Shown here piece by piece: positions 7,536 through 15,250 of a DNA stretch of 35,664 nucleotides. Location: contig JAKBZR010000029.1 of NCBI GenBank assembly GCA_021842405.1, forward strand, positions 1 to 35,664. The letters run 5' to 3'. The notes under the pieces were generated by a model that was not told the origin of the DNA, searched no databases, and was given only the letters and a program-made list of their open reading frames with translations. Position 1 is the first letter of the stretch. Every line of letters starts with the position of its first letter. The translations under genes were made by a program, and so were the position numbers. The stretch is from a bacterium (GTDB lineage: Bacteria; Armatimonadota; Chthonomonadetes; Chthonomonadales; JAMCWF01).

Positions 7536-9953
7536 TTGATCACTCGATGGCCGATCTGGACATGCCTTCTGCTCGGAATGACGCTCTTCGCACCCCCATC
7601 CTTCGCGGCTAATCCGTACCCACTGCCCCGCCCCGAGGTTCCGGACGGCGTCGGAGTCAACATTCACTTTACCGACCCGCAGCCCGGCGAAATGGCGGAG
7701 CTGGCCGCGGCCGGATTTCACTGGATCCGAATGGATTTTGCCTGGGGCAGCACCGAGGTTGCGCCCGGCAAATACGATTTTTCGGCCTATGATCGGCTGA
7801 TGGCCGCATTGGCACCCTACCACATCCGGCCGCTCTTCATTCTGGACTACAGTAATAAATTTTATGACAACGGCCAATCCCCACATTCGGATAAAGCGGT
7901 CGCCGCCTTCGCCAGGTGGGCAGCCGCCGCGGTGGTGCATTTCAAGAACCACGGCATCCTCTGGGAGATGTACAACGAGCCGAACGGCGGCTTTTGGAGC
8001 CCCCATGCCGACGTCCAACAGTACACTAAGCTGGCGCTGGCGGTAGGCAAGGCAATAAAAGCGGCCGCACCCAATGAGTACTACATCGGGCCGGCAACGG
8101 CAGGGATGGATTTCGGATTCCTGCAAGCGTGCTTCAAAGCCGGCCTGCTCCGATACTGGGACGCCGTCTCGGTGCACCCCTACCGCGGCTCATCTCCGGA
8201 AACAGCCGCCGCCGATTTCGCACGGCTTCGTCAACTCATCGCTGAATATGAGCCGAAGGGCAAACAAATACCCATCATCTCCAGCGAATGGGGCTACACC
8301 TCGGTTCAAACCGGTATTCAGCTTCAAGCCGAGTATTTGGCGCGAATGTGGCTGAGCAACCTTTCCAACGGCATCATCCTCTCGATCTGGTACGATTGGC
8401 ACGATGACGGTCCCGATCCAAACTACACCGAAGATCATTTCGGCACCACGCATTACCCGTACCGTGAAGGCCAAAATCCGGTCTACGACCCAAAGCCAGC
8501 CTACCTGGCGGCTAAAACGCTAACCACTCAGCTTCATAACATGGCCTTTAAAAACCGAATCGCACTGGAATCGGCGGCTGACTACTGCCTGCTTTTCAGT
8601 CATGGTAAACATCAAGCGCTGGCGGTGTGGACGACCGGTAAACCGCACACGGTTGAATTACCGGTCGGTTCAGGGAAATTTGTTGATACCAATCTCACCG
8701 GTGACAGGGTGGAAACGTTGGCGGCGTCGGGCAAAACCCTCACCGTTAGACTATCTGGTGCTCCACAATACTTAAAACCGGTCGGGCACAGCGTTGCTTT
8801 AGAGGAGATGTCCAACTGGTCGGGTCTCCCCACTCAAATCGAAGTCAGGGCGGGAACCAGCAAGCCGATCACAACCTGGTTTATGAATCCATCCAATCGG
8901 CCCGCCAAAGTATCACTGTCGCTGTCAGCGCCCGATCAGCCACAACTGGTTCGCTGCCGGCCTTCAACATCCATTTTGGTAAAACCGGGCGCCAAGTTAC
9001 CCATCAAAGCCTATTTTGAACTGCTGACTCGATCCGATAAGCCGGTTCATCTGGTTGCTAGCCTCGTGTTGAACGGATCGCCTTTACTTGCTCAACCGGT
9101 GATGGTAGCCGCCAGCAACCCCTTGGTCCTCACGCCCCCGATATTGGCCGGGAATCGGCTGGTTGCAACGGTTCAAAATCCCAGCGGCGACCCCTTTATC
9201 GGACGGTTGCTCATCCTTCATTCCGACGGATTGAAACTGGAGCGTGCTTTCGCGGCGGTCAAGCTGAGTTCCGGTGAAAAAAATGCGACGATCTACCTGC
9301 CAGTTTCAGAGGCCCCGCCCGCCGGACAAGATTACCGCATCGCATATCGGTTGATCAGTTCCAGCGGCTTTTCGGTCCTACCGGAGCACAGCTATCTTTA
9401 CCGGCCAATTTCAGCCGTAACGGAAGGCGCGGTCGGAGATCAGCCGTCTGACTTTACGATCGTGCCAGATGGGGATCCGAAGGTTGAAGCCCATATCAGC
9501 ATGAGGATTGAGCCGTCTCCGGATGAGGCAGTGGTGGGGTATCCGCAATCGCTCCGGATTGACTACCAATACGCGACCGGCTGGAAATTTTTAAGGGTAT
9601 CGCCCCAATCGCTTATGCCGATTGAGGGCAAGCCAATCGCCTACGGTCTATGGATTTATGGCGATGGAAGTGGAAATTGGCCGCGATTGCGATTTACCGA
9701 TGCGACTAACCAGACATTTCAACCGAGTGCCGGCCCCATTACCTGGAAGGGCTGGCGCTACGTAACGATGCCACTCAGCAACGCGACTGAAATGGCATGT
9801 TGGGGAGGAGCCGGTGACGGCCACATTCACTACCCGATCCATTGGGATACCTTGTTCTTGCTGGACAGCGCCAACCGTCAAGCGACCCATGGAAGAGTCT
9901 ATATCACCGGTTTGACTCTGATCTACCCAAACAGCAGCGCTCCCACTGATTGA
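7536..9953 (+). CDS. Secreted clan GH-A glycoside hydrolase with C-terminal beta-sandwich domains
   Basis: An 805-residue exported enzyme. A signal peptide (LLLGMTLFAPPSFAA) is followed by a TIM barrel at about residues 38-345. The barrel resembles GH39/GH5-type enzymes: GVNIHFTD, then WEMYNEPNGG with the likely acid/base Glu148, and IISSEWGY with the likely nucleophile Glu251. Residues 360-640 look like several beta-sandwich modules. Residues 650-800 resemble a carbohydrate-binding jelly roll (YGLWIYGDGSGNWPRLRF). The start is TTG at 7536 with AAGGAG at 7521-7526; no in-frame ATG fits better. It probably acts on a plant- or biofilm-type polysaccharide, but the sequence alone does not give the sugar. 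It stands alone, with repeats downstream. Confidence 0.85.
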   Translation: MITRWPIWTCLLLGMTLFAPPSFAANPYPLPRPEVPDGVGVNIHFTDPQPGEMAELAAAGFHWIRMDFAWGSTEVAPGKYDFSAYDRLMAALAPYHIRPLFILDYSNKFYDNGQSPHSDKAVAAFARWAAAAVVHFKNHGILWEMYNEPNGGFWSPHADVQQYTKLALAVGKAIKAAAPNEYYIGPATAGMDFGFLQACFKAGLLRYWDAVSVHPYRGSSPETAAADFARLRQLIAEYEPKGKQIPIISSEWGYTSVQTGIQLQAEYLARMWLSNLSNGIILSIWYDWHDDGPDPNYTEDHFGTTHYPYREGQNPVYDPKPAYLAAKTLTTQLHNMAFKNRIALESAADYCLLFSHGKHQALAVWTTGKPHTVELPVGSGKFVDTNLTGDRVETLAASGKTLTVRLSGAPQYLKPVGHSVALEEMSNWSGLPTQIEVRAGTSKPITTWFMNPSNRPAKVSLSLSAPDQPQLVRCRPSTSILVKPGAKLPIKAYFELLTRSDKPVHLVASLVLNGSPLLAQPVMVAASNPLVLTPPILAGNRLVATVQNPSGDPFIGRLLILHSDGLKLERAFAAVKLSSGEKNATIYLPVSEAPPAGQDYRIAYRLISSSGFSVLPEHSYLYRPISAVTEGAVGDQPSDFTIVPDGDPKVEAHISMRIEPSPDEAVVGYPQSLRIDYQYATGWKFLRVSPQSLMPIEGKPIAYGLWIYGDGSGNWPRLRFTDATNQTFQPSAGPITWKGWRYVTMPLSNATEMACWGGAGDGHIHYPIHWDTLFLLDSANRQATHGRVYITGLTLIYPNSSAPTD

Positions 9954-9983
9954 CGTATAGCTCATTGAGCCGACCGTTTTAAA

Positions 9984-10366
9984 AGAGTTCAGTTCTCTGG
10001 GCAATTTAGGCAGAAGTCCCTCACTCCCTGTCTGCCGCCAGGCAGGCAACTCTTTTCCCAATACTGTGAGAGTGCTGGGGAAAGAGATTGCTTCGCTTCG
10101 CTCGCAATGACACCCTCCCCCCTCGCAACCGTTCCGTGCTCCTTCCCCCTCCCAGGGGGAAGGTCGGGATGGGGGTTGACGGGTGTACTCTAATATTTAC
10201 CCTTGTTTCTTCCATTGATCGACACGTACTCCATCCTGGCCTATACACCCTGGTAGAGGGCTGGTGAATGAGATTGCTTCGCTTCGCTCGCAATGACACC
10301 CTCTCCGCTTGCGGGGAGGGCCGGGGTGGGGGTCGAACGAAAATCATTCCCGCATAACTGAACTCT
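9984..10366. repeat. MITE-like element with 11-bp terminal inverted repeats (long copy)
   Basis: The perfect ends AGAGTTCAGTT (9984-9994) and AACTGAACTCT (10356-10366) bound 383 bp. Just inside the left end is GGCAATTTAGGCAG; just inside the right end is AAATCATTCCCGCA. The interior holds two identical copies of a GATTGCTTCGCTTCGCTCGC module (near 10087 and 10272), a perfect palindrome CCTTCCCCCT-CCC-AGGGGGAAGG, and a CTTGCGGGGAGGG core. A 126-bp relative with the same ends lies at 24576-24701. There is no coding capacity. It fills most of the 9954-10431 gap. Confidence 0.72.
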
Positions 10367-10392
10367 AACCTCTTACCCGCATATCGGCAGTC

Positions 10393-10431
10393 ATTGTGAT
10401 GTAAAATAAATGAGGAGATTGACATCACAAT
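10393..10431 (+). promoter_or_regulatory. Hairpin enclosing the ribosome-binding site of the next gene
   Basis: ATTGTGATGT (10393-10402) and ACATCACAAT (10422-10431) are perfect 10-bp complements separated by 19 bases that contain the ribosome site GAGGAG. The second arm ends one base before the ATG at 10432. In RNA this would put the Shine-Dalgarno sequence in an apical loop with the start codon at the stem base. A possible -10 (TAAAAT, 10402-10407) lies in the same stretch, so a DNA operator role is the alternative. Confidence 0.55.
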
Positions 10432-11226
10432 ATGAACCGCATCAGGTTGGGAATGATGAAGAAAACGGCTTTTACCGAAAAATTTAGACGGCAGCTCGCT
10501 TTAATCGGTGCATTGATCATTACCCTGCAGATCACAGCCGGATTGCAAAGCGCTCAGGCGGATAAAAACTCCGCTCTCAAGCGCACGTTGCAAACCTACG
10601 ATAAAGCCAAGGGTTACGTAGCTGATTGGACGATCACCCTTCAATTAGGGCAGAATCAGCCAATCCGACACCGGGTATCCATCGAGTGGAAAGACAACCA
10701 CCACTTGGTCTTCACGATGGAACCGGATGGGCAACCGCCGGCTTCAGTCTCCTACCTGGCGGTGGATGTAAAGTCGGTGCTGGATGGCAAACATCAATGG
10801 ACCCTATTACCAAAACGCAACGTCTATACCCGCGACCCTTTGCCTAAAACCAGCAACCAAGACCCGCTGGCCTGCTTTTTACCTCCGCTGCCGAATATCG
10901 GGCAGCTCGCTCCGGTCGTAAACAGCCCTTCATCCCCACCCTCCGAAACGTCAACTGCGCAGACCTTTGTTGCCACCGTTAATCGAATCCAGACCCTTAT
11001 CACCGTGGATACTGCCACCAACCGGATTTTGAAGGTGGTTGATACGGCGACGACGCCGCTTGGATTGTTAACGCTGGAGGCGGAGCCAAATCATGAGACA
11101 TTCAACCAAAAATTGGCAGATCACGATTTTAAGTTTATACCGCCCCCCGGCACAAAACAGGTCAGCTCAGCCGACTTGGGTTGGAGCGGGTTATTTGTCG
11201 GTGCGAGGGTAGTGCACACTCATTAG
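10432..11226 (+). CDS. Exported LolA/DUF2092-like protein
   Basis: A 264-residue protein with an N-terminal signal peptide (LALIGALIITLQITAGLQSAQA). The mature part runs LKRTLQTYDKAKGYVADW, a strand-rich middle with SVSYLAVDVKSVLDGKHQW, and a C-terminal AEPNHETF segment. The layout resembles the half-barrel of outer-membrane lipoprotein carrier (LolA) and DUF2092 proteins, which bind lipids or lipoproteins in the periplasm. A Pro/Ser-rich insert sits near residues 150-180. The ATG at 10432 follows the hairpin described above; ATG codons at 10453 and 10456 are alternatives. Export is well supported; the fold is a moderate-confidence guess and the ligand is unknown. Confidence 0.7.
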   Translation: MNRIRLGMMKKTAFTEKFRRQLALIGALIITLQITAGLQSAQADKNSALKRTLQTYDKAKGYVADWTITLQLGQNQPIRHRVSIEWKDNHHLVFTMEPDGQPPASVSYLAVDVKSVLDGKHQWTLLPKRNVYTRDPLPKTSNQDPLACFLPPLPNIGQLAPVVNSPSSPPSETSTAQTFVATVNRIQTLITVDTATNRILKVVDTATTPLGLLTLEAEPNHETFNQKLADHDFKFIPPPGTKQVSSADLGWSGLFVGARVVHTH

Positions 11227-11412
11227 GTAGTCACTGAGGGATCACCCTGGCGCAGACGATACGTTCCCTTGCGGTACATCGGCGGTCCCTCAGGAACTGG
11301 GGGCCGATGGATTCCTCACCGACGATTAACGTCTGCTGAGCACTCTCCCCCAGGCTATCAGCAGCAGCTTAGGCAGGGTGGCCGGTGGTCGCCTTCTATG
11401 AGTCTACTACCT
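11225..11412. ncRNA. Candidate structured non-coding RNA (188 nt, novel or unrecognised)
   Basis: Nested complementary segments: AGGTAGT (11225-11231) with ACTACCT (11406-11412); CACCCTG (11243-11249) with CAGGGTG (11374-11380); GCAGACG (11252-11258) with CGTCTGC (11330-11336); CATCGGC (11277-11283) with GCCGATG (11303-11309). There is also a cross-pairing CTGAGGGA (11234-11241) with TCCCTCAG (11286-11293) into the loop of the last hairpin, and a possible switch helix CTGGGGG (11297-11303) with CCCCCAG (11347-11353). The strand is undecided: a TATGAT box on the minus strand lies just outside the right end. It matches no RNA family I recognise; tRNA, SRP, tmRNA and RNase P features are absent. 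The structure is inferred by eye. Confidence 0.42.
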
Positions 11413-11496
11413 CGCGGACACCTTAAAATCATACAATGTCAGGGTGAGGGCGCATCCAATATTGTCGTAAATCGCCTCATCTCCCGGCACCCTCTC

Positions 11497-11600
11497 CAAG
11501 TTTGGGGAGGAGGAATATGGGAACACGTAGCTCCCTCCCCGCTTGCGGGGAGGGCTGGGGTGGGGGCGAACGTAAATCATTCCCACAGAACTGAACTCTT
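11497..11600. repeat. Repeat fragment with one GAGTTCAG-type end
   Basis: Contains CTCCAAGTTTGGGGAGG, the palindrome CCTCCCCGCTTGCGGGGAGG and the right end AAATCATTCCCACAGAACTG followed by AACTC. No matching left end was found, so this is a truncated or solo-ended member of the family at 9984-10366 and 24576-24701. Confidence 0.6.
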
Positions 11601-11615
11601 TCCCTTTCCTACGTA

Positions 11616-11644
11616 TTGACAAGGTTGCCTCTGGTGCTTATAAT
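11616..11644 (+). promoter_or_regulatory. Consensus sigma-70 promoter for the ABC ATPase gene
   Basis: TTGACA (11616-11621), exactly 17 bases, then TATAAT (11639-11644): a perfect consensus match. Transcription would begin near 11651, about 40 bases before the ATG at 11691. It implies strong, largely unregulated expression of the ATPase and the sulfatase behind it. Confidence 0.88.
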
Positions 11645-11690
11645 AAACCTATTGAAATTAGCTTTAAAACTACGGGGGTAATTCGAAATT

Positions 11691-12839
11691 ATGGCGAAAG
11701 TGGTACTGAGAGACCTCACCAAGCGGTTTAAGGAAGTGATCGCCGTCAACAACATCAATCTTGAGATTAAGGAAGCCGAGTTTCTGGTATTGGTGGGACC
11801 TTCCGGTTGCGGGAAGACAACCGCACTGAGAATGATTGCCGGTCTGGAAGAGGCTTCAAGCGGCGAAATATATATTGGGGACCGGGTAGTAAATGATGTT
11901 TCGCCCAAGGATCGCGACATCGCAATGGTCTTTCAAAACTACGCTCTCTATCCCCACATGACCGTATACGACAATATGAGCTTTGGTCTCCGGCTGAAGC
12001 GCTTGCCCGCCAATCGTCCTTGGCCACTCAACACCCGCCGCGCTTTCACCCGACATGAGATAGACCAGCGGGTGCAATCCGCCGCTCAACTGCTGGGACT
12101 AGGCGGACTGTTGAACCGCAAACCGAAGGAGCTGTCCGGCGGCCAGCGCCAGCGCGTTGCGTTGGGCAGGGCGATTGTGCGCGAGCCGAAGGTCTTCTTA
12201 ATGGACGAGCCACTCTCCAACCTGGATGCAAAGCTTCGAGTACAGACCCGCGCCGAGTTGATTAAGCTCCACCGCCGACTCGGCATCACCACCGTCTACG
12301 TCACCCACGATCAAGTGGAAGCGATGACGATGGGCGATCGGATCGCGGTGATGAGCAGCGGACTGGTCCAACAGGTTGACACCCCCCTAAACCTCTACAA
12401 CCATCCGGCCAATATCTTCGTGGCCGGCTTCATTGGCTCACCGGCGATGAATTTCGTCAACGTTTCAATTGATCAAGACAATGGGAAATACATCGCCTGT
12501 GCAGACGGATTTCAGGTCACTCTACCGGCGAGCCAGTACGATCATCTGCCGAACTATGCGGGTAAGCAGTGCATCTTCGGCATACGACCGGAAGACATCT
12601 ACGACAGCAATTTGGAGGGCTTGATTAAGCAGGGCGATGGCAATAGCGTAAAGGTTGACGTGGATGTGGTGGAACCGCTGGGTAACGACGTGGAGATGTA
12701 CCTCAAGGCAGGCAATGTTCCATTGATCGCGATGATTGACAGCAAAACCCGCGCGCGCACCGGAGATACGTTGGACGTCTTGTTGGATATGGACAAATCG
12801 CATCTGTTTGATAAAGATACCGAGGTTGCGATTTACTGA
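11691..12839 (+). CDS. ugpC: UgpC/MsmK-type sugar ABC transporter ATP-binding protein
   Basis: A 382-residue ATPase of the carbohydrate-uptake (CUT1) class. Walker A GPSGCGKTT is at residues 36-44, then the Q-loop (FQNYALYPHM), the signature LSGGQRQRVALGRA, Walker B VFLMDEPLSNLDAKL, the switch His in VTHDQVEAMTMGDR, and a C-terminal TOBE-type regulatory part (GIRPEDI). It energises permeases importing sugars or oligosaccharides at the inner membrane. No permease or solute-binding gene is present here, consistent with an ATPase shared by several transporters, as known for MsmK/MsiK-type proteins. The insert LKRLPANRPWPLNTRRAFTR after the Q-loop is longer than in many homologs. The sulfatase gene follows 37 bases later. 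Confidence 0.95.
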   Translation: MAKVVLRDLTKRFKEVIAVNNINLEIKEAEFLVLVGPSGCGKTTALRMIAGLEEASSGEIYIGDRVVNDVSPKDRDIAMVFQNYALYPHMTVYDNMSFGLRLKRLPANRPWPLNTRRAFTRHEIDQRVQSAAQLLGLGGLLNRKPKELSGGQRQRVALGRAIVREPKVFLMDEPLSNLDAKLRVQTRAELIKLHRRLGITTVYVTHDQVEAMTMGDRIAVMSSGLVQQVDTPLNLYNHPANIFVAGFIGSPAMNFVNVSIDQDNGKYIACADGFQVTLPASQYDHLPNYAGKQCIFGIRPEDIYDSNLEGLIKQGDGNSVKVDVDVVEPLGNDVEMYLKAGNVPLIAMIDSKTRARTGDTLDVLLDMDKSHLFDKDTEVAIY

Positions 12840-12876
12840 TTACCGTTCACCCTGATCTCAACGAACAGGCAAGGCA

Positions 12877-14274
12877 ATGGCTGACCGCCCCAATCTGCTC
12901 GTATTTCTGACCGACGATCACGCTCAATGGGCGGCACGCTGCTATGGAAACCGCGAAATTAGCACGCCGACGATGGACTACCTTGCGAAGTCAGGCGTGC
13001 GCTTGGCCAATGCCTTTACCGTTACACCGGTTTGTTCTCCAGCTCGCGCCAGCTTTTTTACCGGACGTCTTCCTTCTCAGCATGGCATTCATGACTGGAT
13101 ACACGAGCCCAGTGAAATCGGTCGCCGGCACCCGGGCATTAAAGATCAGGTCAACATCGGTATGCTGCTGCAAGCAACCGGTTATCAGACCGCGATGATC
13201 GGTAAATGGCACTGCGGGCATAGTTGGGAGCCTCATCCTGGGTTCGACCGGTGGTTCAGCTATGGCTCCTTTCAATATCCCCACAAGGGTGAAATTAGCT
13301 TCTCCGACCAGGGAAAGATAGCCGCTTACAACGGGTACCAATCGGTCGCCTTCACCGACAAGGCGATCGAGTACATTCGGCAGCGAGACAAGCAAAGGCC
13401 TTTCTTCCTGTTCGTCAGCTTTGTGAATACCCATACCCCCCACACTCTGCAACCGGAGCGGCTTGTTGAACCCTATCGAAACGCCACTTTCAGCGATATT
13501 CCTTTAGAACGGTTTGCGGAGTGCCATGGCAAGGCGAGTTTCGCCTGGTCAGGCGATCCGCAAACGATGAAAGAGAGTCTGGCGCAATACTACGCGGCGG
13601 TCTCCTTTATAGACGATCAGGTGGGTCGCATTCTCGATGAGTTGGATGGCGCCGATGAATTGAATAATACCTTGATCGTCTACACCTCCGATCATGGCCA
13701 CATGAACGGCCATCACGGCCTGCATACCAAAGGCAACGCCACCATTCCACAAAATTTTTTGGAAGAATCGATCCGCGTGCCCTGCCTCATCTCTTGGAGG
13801 GACGGATTGCCGGCCGGATTGGTTTGTGAGGCGCTGGCAGACCAATGCGATCTCTACGCAACGCTGCTGGATGCGGCGGGCGCGGTGCCGGAAGAAACGC
13901 TTTCCAAGACGATTAACTCACCGGGCGCATCCTATCTATCCTTGCTGAAAGGTGATCGCGGTACAAGTTGGCGGGACACCATTTTTGGGGAATACGGAAA
14001 CGCTCGAATGATTCGAAGCGCTACCTGCAAGCTCATCCAGCGCTACCCCGGTCCTAACGGTCACTATCCGGATGAACTATACGATCTTATCGAGAGCCCA
14101 CGCGAGCGGACTAATTGCATCGCTGACACGCGATATCAGTCCGAAGTGGTAGACTTATCGAATCGGCTGCAGAACTATTTCTCGAAATATGAAATCCCGA
14201 AGCATTCCGGTCGAGAGATTGAAAAACAACCCCGCTGCAACTCCAATGCGGAACCTTGGGTGAAGACACAGTAA
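12877..14274 (+). CDS. Type I (formylglycine-dependent) sulfatase
   Basis: A 465-residue alkaline-phosphatase-superfamily sulfatase. Metal-binding Asp residues are in FLTDDHAQW near the N-terminus. The signature CSPARAS has Cys53, which would be oxidised to formylglycine by a maturase not present in this window. GKWHCGH and YTSDHGHMNGHHGL supply the other metal and sulfate contacts. There is no obvious signal peptide, unusual for polysaccharide sulfatases, so it may act on imported sulfated oligosaccharides in the cytoplasm. Its place 37 bases behind a sugar-uptake ATPase fits that idea. The sulfate ester substrate cannot be told from sequence; choline-sulfatase and N-sulfoglucosamine-sulfohydrolase relatives are possible. 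Confidence 0.92.
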   Translation: MADRPNLLVFLTDDHAQWAARCYGNREISTPTMDYLAKSGVRLANAFTVTPVCSPARASFFTGRLPSQHGIHDWIHEPSEIGRRHPGIKDQVNIGMLLQATGYQTAMIGKWHCGHSWEPHPGFDRWFSYGSFQYPHKGEISFSDQGKIAAYNGYQSVAFTDKAIEYIRQRDKQRPFFLFVSFVNTHTPHTLQPERLVEPYRNATFSDIPLERFAECHGKASFAWSGDPQTMKESLAQYYAAVSFIDDQVGRILDELDGADELNNTLIVYTSDHGHMNGHHGLHTKGNATIPQNFLEESIRVPCLISWRDGLPAGLVCEALADQCDLYATLLDAAGAVPEETLSKTINSPGASYLSLLKGDRGTSWRDTIFGEYGNARMIRSATCKLIQRYPGPNGHYPDELYDLIESPRERTNCIADTRYQSEVVDLSNRLQNYFSKYEIPKHSGREIEKQPRCNSNAEPWVKTQ

Positions 14275-14320
14275 TTTATCATTTCATTCTGCACCAAGTT
14301 GAGTTGCTCGCGCATTCAAA

Positions 14321-15250
14321 TCATGGAGGTGGAAGTTCATGATTTTGGATGACGACGAGCTTTTTAATATCAGTGATGGTCCGCTGGTTGGCGTCCAGCG
14401 CCTTGATCTCCAGCAAATGCTCCCCATCGGTAAGGGGGCGGGTATCTGCTTTTGCGCGCCATGGCGGGGTATTCATACAGGCGAACATCGAGCCATCCAT
14501 CGAGAAGGTTAACGCGCTTGGGTATAGGCCTTTTTTAAGCTGGACATCCACCGTCAAATAGCCGGTAACCGGTGTTTTACCCTTTTTAATCCATCGCGCA
14601 ATCGCGGTACGAGTGTATTCGGCAGCCGCCTCCGTAATCCGGGAGGCGATATCAGTCGGTGCGGCTCGCGCCGATTGCACCAAGATGATCAACGTGTCCC
14701 CGTCGCGGGGGATATACCCGGCCGGCATCGGCACGCTCAAATGGTTGACGGATACATACACCTGATTCGCCTGCAGTGGCAGCAGCGGGCCAAAGAGAGC
14801 GTTGCCGGCAGCGCAATTCGTGACCAGTGCGGAGTCGTCGGGGCTGGCATCCCCTTTCGGTAAAATGCGGATCAAGCGACCATCGCCGACGCTCAACGCG
14901 ATGCCGTGGCTCCCGCTTCGAACGATCTCGACCGATGCGCTCGGCGATCCCATCACGGTGCCGGTGGCCGGATGCGTCACCCGACCGATCAACGAATAGC
15001 TTTTCCCGCCGTCACTGCTCGCTTCCACCGCGCCCAAACGAGTATTCTCGATTAAAATCCGGTACTGGGCGGCAGCCGTCGCCGCACCGGCGTTTTTTAG
15101 CGGAAAAATCAGCAGGACAAGCGAAATGGCAAAAAGGGTGACGCGGTGGGTAAACTCGAGCGCGGTCGTCCCGCTACTGGTTTGGCGGGGTCGAGCCGGC
15201 CACTGCCGACCTGATTTGAGCCAACAGGTTGAGATGCTCGTGAGGCGCAT
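14321..15250 (-). CDS. Exported protein of unknown function with C-terminal Ig-like segment
   Basis: A protein of about 310 residues. The mature part follows a hydrophobic stretch (LFAISLVLLIFPLKNAGAATA) that looks like a signal peptide. The middle is strand-rich (IENTRLGAVEASSDGGKSYS). The C-terminal 80 residues (FSMDGSMFACMNTPPW, DGEHLLEIKALD) look like a bacterial Ig-type domain that hosts short body segments in secreted enzymes. The start is uncertain: the frame opens inside the upstream gene, and between the ATG at 15250 and the signal peptide there is no ATG, GTG or TTG. The ATG gives a 77-base overlap with the GHL10 gene and a long leader. A non-standard start nearer the signal peptide is possible. 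I do not recognise the family. Confidence 0.7.
   Translation of the reverse strand: MRLTSISTCWLKSGRQWPARPRQTSSGTTALEFTHRVTLFAISLVLLIFPLKNAGAATAAAQYRILIENTRLGAVEASSDGGKSYSLIGRVTHPATGTVMGSPSASVEIVRSGSHGIALSVGDGRLIRILPKGDASPDDSALVTNCAAGNALFGPLLPLQANQVYVSVNHLSVPMPAGYIPRDGDTLIILVQSARAAPTDIASRITEAAAEYTRTAIARWIKKGKTPVTGYLTVDVQLKKGLYPSALTFSMDGSMFACMNTPPWRAKADTRPLTDGEHLLEIKALDANQRTITDIKKLVVIQNHELPPP

Noticed and set aside
7479-8177. Long antisense open frame (232 codons) opposite the large glycosidase gene
   Set aside because: It mirrors codon structure of the GH gene, has no recognisable motif or ribosome site, and the plus-strand protein has clear catalytic motifs.
10141-10163. Terminator hairpin CCTTCCCCCT-CCC-AGGGGGAAGG
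   Set aside because: No T-run follows on either strand, and the palindrome is part of a repeat element.
10085-10301. CRISPR-like array from the repeated GATTGCTTCGCTTCGCTCGC units
   Set aside because: Only two copies 185 bases apart, embedded in a MITE-like element and common elsewhere as a palindromic interspersed repeat; no cas genes.
11225-11412. Assignment of the structured segment to 6S, SRP, tmRNA or RNase P RNA
   Set aside because: The lengths of the two bubble sides do not fit 6S, and the sequence signatures of SRP domain IV, the tmRNA acceptor arm and RNase P cores are absent. It was kept only as an unclassified candidate.
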